NCBI GenBank assembly: GCA_029262895.1
Contig: JAJCYM010000019.1
Location: 1 to 64,000, forward strand
Direction: 5' to 3'
From: Roseivirga sp.
Lineage (GTDB): Bacteria; Bacteroidota; Bacteroidia; Cytophagales; Cyclobacteriaceae
DNA: 64,000 nucleotides
This document shows positions 1 to 6,531 of this stretch, piece after piece (positions within the stretch are counted from its first letter, which is position 1; each line of letters opens with the position of its first letter). The position numbers and the translations under genes are program-made. Below the pieces are notes generated by a model. The model had not been told where the DNA came from, made no database searches, and saw nothing but the letters and a program-made list of their open reading frames with translations.

Positions 1-1
1 C

Positions 2-1171
2 GGCATACCAAACTTCAAAGACACCGATTCTTGTGACACTGATGGAGACGGTATCCTGGACATTGATGAAGACACCGATGGTGACGGCAATCCATACAAT
101 GATGATTGCGATGGAGACGGCATACCAAACTTCAAAGACACCGATTCTTGTGACACTGATGGAGACGGCATCTTAGATATAGATGAAGACACCGATGGTG
201 ACGGCAACCCATACAATGATGATTGCGATGGAGACGGCATTCCGAACTTCAAAGACACAGATAGCTGTGATTCTGATGCCGATGGAATACCTGACACAGA
301 CGAAGACACCGATGGTGACGGTAATCCATACAATGATGATTGCGATGGAGACGGAGTGCCGAACTTCAAAGACACAGACTCTTGTGACACTGATGGAGAC
401 GGTATCCTGGATATCGATGAAGACACTGATGGTGACGGTAACCCATACAATGATGATTGCGATGGAGACGGAGTACCGAACTTCAAGGACGCAGATAGCT
501 GTGACACTGATGGCGATGGAATCTTAGATATTGACGAAGACACCGATGGTGACGGCAATCCATATAATGATGATTGTGATGGCGATGGCATCCCGAATTT
601 CAAGGACGCAGATAGCTGTGACTCTGATGGCGATGGCATCTTAGATATCGATGAAGACACCGATGGTGATGGCAATCCATACAATGATGATTGTGATGGT
701 GACGGAGTACCGAACTTCAAGGACGCAGATAGCTGTGACACTGATGGAGACGGTATCCTGGATATCGATGAAGACACAGACGGAGACGGCAATCCATATA
801 ATGATGATTGCGATGGAGACGGAGTACCAAACTTCAAAGACGCAGATAGCTGTGACACTGATGGAGACGGCATTTTAGACATCGATGAAGACACAGACGG
901 AGACGGCAACCCATACAACGATGATTGCGATGGAGACGGAGTACCAAACTTCAAAGACGCAGACTCTTGTGATTCTGATGGCGATGGAATACTCGACATT
1001 GACGAAGACACAGACGGAGACGGCAACCCATACAATGATGATTGCGATGGAGACGGAATACCGAACTTCAAAGACGCAGACTCTTGCGACACTGACGGAG
1101 ACGGCATTTTAGATATCGATGAAGACACAGACGGAGACGGCAATCCATACAATGATGATTGCGATGGAGAC
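2..1171 (+). repeat. Ten-copy 117-bp tandem repeat array (39-aa unit)
   Basis: Units begin at 2, 119, 236, 353, 470, 587, 704, 821, 938 and 1055; an eleventh starts at 1172 and loses similarity after about 1210. The period is an exact multiple of three, so copy-number change keeps the frame. Most differences are synonymous (for example GATAGCTGT versus GACTCTTGT for Asp-Ser-Cys), and variants are shuffled between units, which suggests gene conversion or slippage. The unit at 236 is the most divergent ([13 protein letters not shown]). The array may continue upstream of the window. Confidence 0.95.
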
Positions 1172-2299
1172 GGAGTACCAAACTTCAAGGATGCAGACTC
1201 TTGTGAGACTGATACAGACTCCGATGGAGATGGCGTGTTGGATAGTGAAGAAGATCTGGATGGTGATGGTGATCCGACCAATGACGATACCGATGGTGAT
1301 TGCATTCCAAACTACCTGGATCTGGATGATGATGGCGATGGAATACTAACCAGTGCGGAGAATGCAACTTCCGGATCATCTGCCAACAATGATACTGATG
1401 GCGATGGAATCCCGAACTACCTTGATTTAGACTCTGACAATGATGGTATCTGTGACCAGGTAGAAAATGATCCTAATGGAGATGGTTTAGGTCTGGATGA
1501 TACCGATGGAGATGGCATCCCAGACTACATCGACCTCGATGATGATGGAGATGGCGTACTCACCAATGATGAAGATAGCGATGGCGTGTCCACAGCGGAT
1601 GAAGATCTCAATGGTGATGGTGATCCGGGCAATGATGATACCGATGGCGATGGAATCCCTAACTATCTGGATAGTGATGATGATGGAGATGGCTTGGATA
1701 CTATTGATGAAGATGTTGATGGTGACGGTGATCCTAGAAATGACGACACCGATGGGGATGGTATTCCAAATTTCCTTGACTCAGATGATGATGGCGATGG
1801 CGTTGCCTCCAGCACTGAAGACCTGGATGGTGATGGCAACCTGTTCAATGATGACACCGATGGTGATGGTATTCCAAATTTCCTTGACTCAGATGATGAT
1901 AATGATGGAATTCCGTCATCAGCAGAAGACATCAATGGAGATGGCAACCTGTTCAATGACGACACTGATGGAGATGGCAAACCTAACTTCCTGGATGCCT
2001 TTGAAGGAGTGATAGTACATCAAATGCTCAGCCCGAATGGTGATGGTATCAATGACTTCCTGTACCTGGAAGGAATCCAGGACTTCCCGAACAACGAAGT
2101 ATACCTACACAACAGAAAAGGGAATGCAGTATTCAAGATGGCAGGTTACGATAACCAGGATAAAGTCTGGAGAGGTAATGCCAACACAGGCTTCCTGGTC
2201 AACAAAGGAGCAGGGTTACCTGACGGTACCTACTTCTACGTGATCGATCTGAAGAATGGCACCAAAGTAATGAGCGGATTCATAGTATTAAAAAGATAA
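2..2299 (+). CDS. Calcium-binding (thrombospondin type-3-like) repeat surface protein with T9SS gliding-type C-terminal domain, 5' partial
   Basis: The reading frame is open from the window edge, so the N-terminus and signal peptide lie upstream; at least 765 residues are visible. Ten near-identical 39-residue units rich in DxDGDG calcium loops are followed by about eight more divergent units ([12 protein letters not shown] type). The last ~85 residues start with [16 protein letters not shown] and have the pattern of the gliding-motility-associated C-terminal domain (type B T9SS sorting domain). Each 39-residue unit carries two cysteines, in DSCD and NDDCD contexts, which could pair between calcium loops. 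The protein is probably exported by T9SS and displayed at the surface or released. The PorP/SprF gene follows after only 6 bp, the usual arrangement of SprB-like adhesins with their partner. The role as adhesin is inferred from this context; no ligand-binding domain is visible in this part. Confidence 0.88.
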   Translation, partial: GIPNFKDTDSCDTDGDGILDIDEDTDGDGNPYNDDCDGDGIPNFKDTDSCDTDGDGILDIDEDTDGDGNPYNDDCDGDGIPNFKDTDSCDSDADGIPDTDEDTDGDGNPYNDDCDGDGVPNFKDTDSCDTDGDGILDIDEDTDGDGNPYNDDCDGDGVPNFKDADSCDTDGDGILDIDEDTDGDGNPYNDDCDGDGIPNFKDADSCDSDGDGILDIDEDTDGDGNPYNDDCDGDGVPNFKDADSCDTDGDGILDIDEDTDGDGNPYNDDCDGDGVPNFKDADSCDTDGDGILDIDEDTDGDGNPYNDDCDGDGVPNFKDADSCDSDGDGILDIDEDTDGDGNPYNDDCDGDGIPNFKDADSCDTDGDGILDIDEDTDGDGNPYNDDCDGDGVPNFKDADSCETDTDSDGDGVLDSEEDLDGDGDPTNDDTDGDCIPNYLDLDDDGDGILTSAENATSGSSANNDTDGDGIPNYLDLDSDNDGICDQVENDPNGDGLGLDDTDGDGIPDYIDLDDDGDGVLTNDEDSDGVSTADEDLNGDGDPGNDDTDGDGIPNYLDSDDDGDGLDTIDEDVDGDGDPRNDDTDGDGIPNFLDSDDDGDGVASSTEDLDGDGNLFNDDTDGDGIPNFLDSDDDNDGIPSSAEDINGDGNLFNDDTDGDGKPNFLDAFEGVIVHQMLSPNGDGINDFLYLEGIQDFPNNEVYLHNRKGNAVFKMAGYDNQDKVWRGNANTGFLVNKGAGLPDGTYFYVIDLKNGTKVMSGFIVLKR

Positions 2300-2305
2300 T
2301 TAAAA

Positions 2306-3196
2306 ATGAGAAAGACCCTGATTAAACTTAGCCTGTTACTCCTGCTCCCAATAATGGGGCAGGCCCAACAGCAGATCATAAACACTCAGTATATCTTCAA
2401 TCGCTTGTTGATCAACCCTGGCTATACCGGGGTTGAAGACAAGCTTGTGATGTCGGCATTGGTAAGAAACCAATGGAGTGGATTAGATGGCGCGCCTAAT
2501 ACGCAAGCATTCACAGTACACAGTCCGATAGACCAGGAAAAGACAGCCTCGATAGGAGGAATCTTTGTCCGGGACGAAATCGGAGTCACCGTTCAGATGG
2601 CGGCCTACTTTACCGCCTCTTACCGGCTACAGGTAGCAGAACGTTCCTTTTTGTCAGTAGGCTTACAAGGCGGATTTCTAAACAACCAGGCCAACTATAG
2701 TGAGTTACCTGGTTTTGCAAATGACCCTGTTTTTGCTGGTGGCGACATCAGTGAATTCAGGCCCAACTTTGGAGTAGGGGTTTACTTTTACAGCGACCGC
2801 TTTCATGCCGGCTTGTCAGCCCCCAATCTGTTTGAGCGGGATGTTGATGTGGCTAATATGGATTCCAACTCCAACATAGACAGGTTTTACTACCTGGATA
2901 TGGGCTACCAGTTCTATTTGAGTCCGGACCTGACCCTTGATGTAAACACCCTGTGGAAAGTATTGAATGGCGACCCTACCCAGTTTGATATTTATTCCAT
3001 GGTAGGGATCAGAGACAAGATTTGGGTAGGTGCAGCTTACCGATCCTTTGACTCAATAGATGCCCTGTTCAAGGTGAAGATCAAAGACAACTTTTTTCTA
3101 GGTTACTCCTATGATTTTGCTACAACCTCAGAACTGAGCAGAGTGAACTCGGGCTCCCATGAATTCATGTTACAATTCGCACTAAACAAGAAATAA
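2306..3196 (+). CDS. PorP/SprF family T9SS outer-membrane protein
   Basis: 296 residues with an N-terminal signal peptide (MRKTLIKLSLLLLLPIMGQA) and an early NPGYTG motif characteristic of the PorP/SprF family, followed by alternating strands with aromatic residues expected of an outer-membrane beta-barrel (for example FGVGVYFYSDRFHAGLSAP). Family members are needed for secretion or surface attachment of the large type B cargo encoded next to them, as SprF is for SprB. It starts 6 bp after the repeat protein and is certainly in the same transcript. The pairing with that particular cargo is inferred from adjacency. Confidence 0.9.
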   Translation: MRKTLIKLSLLLLLPIMGQAQQQIINTQYIFNRLLINPGYTGVEDKLVMSALVRNQWSGLDGAPNTQAFTVHSPIDQEKTASIGGIFVRDEIGVTVQMAAYFTASYRLQVAERSFLSVGLQGGFLNNQANYSELPGFANDPVFAGGDISEFRPNFGVGVYFYSDRFHAGLSAPNLFERDVDVANMDSNSNIDRFYYLDMGYQFYLSPDLTLDVNTLWKVLNGDPTQFDIYSMVGIRDKIWVGAAYRSFDSIDALFKVKIKDNFFLGYSYDFATTSELSRVNSGSHEFMLQFALNKK

Positions 3197-3392
3197 ACGA
3201 GAAAACAAATTCCAAAACCCAAAACACCTGTCAGCCACCGAAGCCTCTGGCGAAGGACTCAGCGACACGTAGGAGGCAAATTCCAAGCTCTCGTTTTCTC
3301 TAAACATTAAACATTAAACAAACACCAAGCACCAAATCACAAAACAATAAATCAAAACAATAACCTAAGACAATACACAAAACAACAAGAAG
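3197..3392. repeat. G-poor intergenic tract with a hairpin-type repeat
   Basis: No gene is visible. GAGAAAAC at the start can pair with GTTTTCTC near 3293-3300, a possible processing or weak termination hairpin after the PorP/SprF gene. Inside are GCCACCGAAGCC and motifs such as ACACCAAGCACCAAATC that resemble the intergenic repeats near 5.9-6.2 kb and 52.9-53.4 kb. The last 90 bases are almost free of G on this strand. Confidence 0.5.
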
Positions 3393-4649
3393 ATGAAAAG
3401 AAAACTACTACTGCTAATGGTTGCCCTGCTTCTGGCCCCATTATTTATCCAGGCACAAGAAGAACAAGAAGAGAAGAAACGCGACCAATGGTTTGATATC
3501 GGCATAGGCTTCCAGGGGGTTGACTATAGAGTATTTGATAACCTGGTGAGTTTTGAGGATATGGGCAAGCGCATATTTGTCAGAGCAGGCTATAAGTACT
3601 GGCTTGGCGAGAGAATAGGCATAGGCTTTGACTTCACCTTTGGTGATTTATATGCAGATCTGCCCAACTCCAGCTTTGATTTGCATGAGCAGTTATTTGA
3701 TGGCACCTTTCTGTTGCACTATAAGTTCACCAAGAACGAGAAGTTCAACATTTTTGGTAGCACAGGCTTTGCAGTGACCAGCTTTAATCAAATTGGTAAT
3801 GGTTACGGCATCCCATCAACTGGTTCGCAGGCCTCCATTCCGTTCCAGTTGGGAGCCACCTATGGCCTGTCAGAGAAGGCAGACTTTGTATTCCTTGCTT
3901 CATTTAAGAAGCCGATATCAGACCTTCCGAGTTACCTGCAATACAGCTTTGGATTCTCTTTCAATCTGAACAGAGACAAGAAGGAAAAAGAAAAAGCCAA
4001 AGAGGAAGAACCGGCAGAAGAAGCAATCAGTGAGAATGCAGGACTAAGCCAAAGCATAGACGAGATAGTAGAGGAGAAGCTTAAGAGTCTTGATACAGAC
4101 AATGACGGAGTGCCGAATATTAATGATGGCTGTCCGAACGTTGCCGGACCACTATCCAATGGCGGATGTCCTGAAGTGAAGGATTCGGATGGAGATGGCG
4201 TATCAGATGAGAGAGACCGTTGCCCAAACCAGGCAGGCACCAGTGCACAAGGTTGTCCGGTTGAAGCTGCCAGAGAAGTTTCAAGAACAGCCCAAACAGA
4301 TCTATTGGCCCTAATGCTATCGATGAGTAATATCACCTTCGAAGCAGGTAAATCAGATTTATCCGAAGACATGGAGCGTATTTTGAATGAGCTGGCTCAG
4401 GTAATGAAAGCAGACGCTTCAGTATCAGTAGAGATCATGGGTCATGCCGATGCGACCGGAGAGTCAGCAGGAAATATGGCCTTATCCAGAGCCCGCGCCA
4501 ATGCAGTAAAGCAATACCTGATTTCAAAAGGTATTTCAGACAGCAGACTGGCAACGAAGCATTTTGGAGACAAGCAACCCGTAGGAAACAACCAAAACGC
4601 CATAGGCAGAAGCAAAAACAGAAGAGTTGAAATAAGGCAACAAAGATAA
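3393..4649 (+). CDS. OmpA family outer-membrane protein with TSP3 calcium-binding linker
   Basis: 418 residues. A signal peptide (about residues 1-21) precedes a beta-barrel-like region to about residue 195, then a charged Lys/Glu segment (residues ~195-220), a short thrombospondin type-3 linker (DTDNDGVPNINDGCP and DSDGDGVSDERDRCP) and a C-terminal OmpA/MotB-type peptidoglycan-binding domain (about 305-418) ending in GRSKNRRVEIRQQ. It anchors the outer membrane to peptidoglycan. Its position directly after the T9SS cargo and PorP/SprF gene fits the common Bacteroidota order cargo-PorP-OmpA, although the 196-bp gap leaves room for a separate promoter. Confidence 0.9.
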   Translation: MKRKLLLLMVALLLAPLFIQAQEEQEEKKRDQWFDIGIGFQGVDYRVFDNLVSFEDMGKRIFVRAGYKYWLGERIGIGFDFTFGDLYADLPNSSFDLHEQLFDGTFLLHYKFTKNEKFNIFGSTGFAVTSFNQIGNGYGIPSTGSQASIPFQLGATYGLSEKADFVFLASFKKPISDLPSYLQYSFGFSFNLNRDKKEKEKAKEEEPAEEAISENAGLSQSIDEIVEEKLKSLDTDNDGVPNINDGCPNVAGPLSNGGCPEVKDSDGDGVSDERDRCPNQAGTSAQGCPVEAAREVSRTAQTDLLALMLSMSNITFEAGKSDLSEDMERILNELAQVMKADASVSVEIMGHADATGESAGNMALSRARANAVKQYLISKGISDSRLATKHFGDKQPVGNNQNAIGRSKNRRVEIRQQR

Positions 4650-4705
4650 TAAGTAGGGATACTTTGATTGTGGGCTATCTGGTTTAGTCGATCAGATAGT
4701 TTGAC

Positions 4706-4732
4706 AGAGGCTGTCCTTAAAGGACAGCCTCT
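4706..4732 (+). terminator. Strong hairpin after the OmpA gene
   Basis: AGAGGCTGTCC and GGACAGCCTCT form a perfect 11-bp stem with loop TTAAA, 56 bp after the OmpA stop codon. There is no long T-run (ACATTT follows), so this may be a stem-dependent or bidirectional terminator. It probably ends the adhesin/PorP/OmpA transcript before the LytTR gene. Confidence 0.7.
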
Positions 4733-4866
4733 ACATTTAAGTCCACAAACTTCGAACTCCCTTATGTTCGTAAAAAGACTTCTCAAGAGTCCAAAAAGGA
4801 TTTTTATACAAATGATAAGAAAGTTGGAATGTTCCGAAAACAAAATATTAGTGTCTTCATAATATC

Positions 4867-5595
4867 ATGAGCAGAAGTCAATTTTCAGTTGTAGTCGTTG
4901 ATAAGTTGGCACAGTTGTCAGCAGTGGCTAAGCTAGTTGATGAGTACAGCTTTTTAAGTTTAGCCGGAGCCTTCAAAGAACTTCGTGATGCCCTTGAATT
5001 TATAACAGCATCAACACCGGATATCGTCATAATTGACGCTAAATATCAGGCTGTGATAGGCACTGATTGGTTGGAGCCATCTTCTCATTCTCCGGAAGTT
5101 ATAGTGGTAGGCACATATGTTGAGTTTGCCCAGGCTCCTGAGTTTGCGAATGGTTACCCCATTTTTTACATCAACAAACCAATAAGAGAACAGGAATTGC
5201 TGATTGCGTTGAAAAATAGTATCCAGACGATTAATGCCAAAGTTTGGCGCAGAAGGAGACATGAAAAACTAAAGAAACCCAATGGTTATATTTTTGTAAA
5301 AACCCAGTCTGGCTTCAAGCGACTAGTCTTTGAAGCAATAGATTATGTGCGGGCTTTTGATGGAGGAGTAATGATATGCCACAAAGGAGAATTCCTGAGG
5401 GTCAATTCAACTTTATCCATATTGGAGAATGAGCTTCCAGACACTTTGTTCTGTAGAGTCCATAAATCCTATTTGGTAAGACTTGACCGAATCCAGAGTT
5501 TTTCCGGTAAAAAAATCCAAATGGCTGATGCAAGTATACCTTTAGGACGAGGGAACAAGGAGAACTTCGAAAACGCAATAGTCAAAATATCCTGA
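4867..5595 (+). CDS. LytTR-type response regulator (degenerate receiver + LytTR DNA-binding domain)
   Basis: 242 residues. Residues 1-125 look like a receiver domain: a hydrophobic first strand ends in D12 only, D57 in DIVIIDAKY is the likely phosphoacceptor, and FYINKPI carries the conserved Lys-Pro. The usual second N-terminal acidic residue is missing. Residues ~140-240 match a LytTR domain (FVKTQSGFKRLVF, IDYVRAFDGGVMI, FCRVHKSYLVRLDRI). No sensor kinase of the LytS type is adjacent. It follows the T9SS adhesin/PorP/OmpA genes behind a hairpin, so a role in controlling that surface locus is plausible but only inferred. Confidence 0.88.
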   Translation: MSRSQFSVVVVDKLAQLSAVAKLVDEYSFLSLAGAFKELRDALEFITASTPDIVIIDAKYQAVIGTDWLEPSSHSPEVIVVGTYVEFAQAPEFANGYPIFYINKPIREQELLIALKNSIQTINAKVWRRRRHEKLKKPNGYIFVKTQSGFKRLVFEAIDYVRAFDGGVMICHKGEFLRVNSTLSILENELPDTLFCRVHKSYLVRLDRIQSFSGKKIQMADASIPLGRGNKENFENAIVKIS

Positions 5596-5830
5596 TAGAC
5601 CTTTTTCAACTTTTTGGTTTTGCAATTTATCAAGCCTCAAGGTTGTCCAACCATGTTTCCAGCTGTCCGTCAGAATTCCTCAATCGTCATAGAAGTACTG
5701 CTTAGATTTAAGAAATAAAAGCAGTAAACGCATTTCGAAAAACTAAAACAAAAGATGCACTGCTCATATTTATAGTATGGTTGGTTGAATAAACACAGGT
5801 CGTACACTCACATCACAGTATGATCTACAA

Positions 5831-5858
5831 AAGGCTTGCCGGATGGGCGAGCCTTTTT
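5831..5858 (+). terminator. Intrinsic terminator
   Basis: AAGGCTTGCC and GGCGAGCCTT pair over 10 bp with one G-T wobble around loop GGATG, followed by a T-run. It sits 236 bp after the LytTR stop codon, so the LytTR mRNA either has a long 3' UTR or a separate small transcript ends here. Confidence 0.75.
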
Positions 5859-5997
5859 TATTCTAGCTACCACAGCCACCGAGGGTGTCAAATTCCAAAC
5901 ATCAAGTCCCAAGCCTTAAGTTTCAAGCTTTAGGTGTCAAATTCTAAATTCAATCTCCTTATTCCCTGATTACCTGTCCCGAACATTAAACCTTTCA

Positions 5998-6023
5998 GTC
6001 ACTGAAGCTTAAGCGCAGGAGAC
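5998..6023. repeat. Short intergenic hairpin repeat, copy 1
   Basis: GTCACT-GAAGCTTAAGCGCA-GGAGAC: imperfect outer stem around a GAAGCTT core. It matches the copy at 6083-6108 at most positions. Confidence 0.5.
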
Positions 6024-6082
6024 AGATTCCAATTTCCCAGTCATCTAATCACCTAATTCCCGAATCACCCAATCACCTCTTA

Positions 6083-6108
6083 GTCACCGAAGCTTCAGCG
6101 TAGGTGAC
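6083..6108. repeat. Short intergenic hairpin repeat, copy 2
   Basis: GTCACC-GAAGCTTCAGCGTA-GGTGAC: a perfect 6-bp outer stem. GCTTCAGCG also occurs in the 98-bp repeats near 53 kb, pointing to a dispersed family. Confidence 0.5.
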
Positions 6109-6160
6109 AATCTCCCAGTTACCTAATTACCTAATTTCCCAATCTTCCAAATTTCTTACC

Positions 6161-6212
6161 TATTACCTAAACAAATATTTACTTAATGCGTATTAGCTAA
6201 ACAAATGTTTAC
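6161..6212 (+). promoter_or_regulatory. Tandem 22-bp operator-like repeats upstream of PadR gene 1
   Basis: Two 22-bp direct repeats at 6161-6182 and 6191-6212 agree at 20 positions; the shared core is CTAAACAAAT(A/G)TTTAC. Start-to-start spacing is 30 bp, about three helical turns, and the second copy ends 3 bp before the start codon. Binding here would block transcription or initiation. PadR proteins commonly repress their own operon from such sites; that they bind this repeat is inference. Confidence 0.65.
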
Positions 6213-6215
6213 AAT

Positions 6216-6530
6216 ATGAATCAAAGTTTAGGCGCGCTGGAGGAAATCATACTCCTCTTGGTATTAAGAGAAAAAGAGTCCTACGGGGCTGAACTAGTGA
6301 AACTCTATGTTAATCAAATGAGTAAAGAGATCACGCTACCAGCAGTTGTGATGGTTTTGAAAAGACTTGAGAAGAAGGGCTTTTTGAAATCCAGGGTTGG
6401 CGAGCCCACTGCGGAAAGGGGTGGTCGTAGAAAAGTGATGTATGAGGCAACAAAAATGGGCTACCGACTTGTGGAAGAAGCCATGAATGCCAAGAACTCT
6501 ATTTGGGATATGGTTCCAAAACTCTCATAG
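6216..6530 (+). CDS. PadR family transcriptional repressor
   Basis: 104 residues forming the compact PadR winged helix: a LGALEEIILLLVLREKESYG start, recognition-helix region around residues 30-55 and the wing GERGGRRKV-like segment (AERGGRRKVMYEATKMGY). There is little after the winged helix, as in the small PadR-like group that precedes permease genes in Bacteroidota. The permease gene starts 1 bp after its stop codon, so the genes are co-transcribed and probably translationally coupled. The effector is unknown. Confidence 0.9.
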   Translation: MNQSLGALEEIILLLVLREKESYGAELVKLYVNQMSKEITLPAVVMVLKRLEKKGFLKSRVGEPTAERGGRRKVMYEATKMGYRLVEEAMNAKNSIWDMVPKLS

Positions 6531-6531
6531 C

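Larger units (their letters stand above)
5596..6215. other. 620-bp intergenic region with a terminator, hairpin repeats and PadR operator repeats
   Basis: No convincing gene. It holds, in order, about 235 bp of unremarkable AT-rich sequence, an intrinsic terminator (5831-5858), a G-poor tract with two short hairpin repeats (5998-6023 and 6083-6108) made of tandem-like words such as TCACCTAATTCCC, and finally two operator-like repeats just before the PadR gene. Confidence 0.6.

Noticed and set aside
2-1171. CRISPR array
   Set aside because: Repeats are directly adjacent, coding and 117 bp long with no unique spacers and no cas genes.
183-1349. Several overlapping Met/Thr-rich frames within the repeat array
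   Set aside because: They are out-of-frame shadows; the 117-bp period keeps all frames free of stops. Only the frame from position 2 encodes calcium loops and the C-terminal sorting domain.
4668-4862. 64-residue ORF after the OmpA gene
   Set aside because: It runs through the terminator hairpin, has no recognisable features and lies in a spacer.
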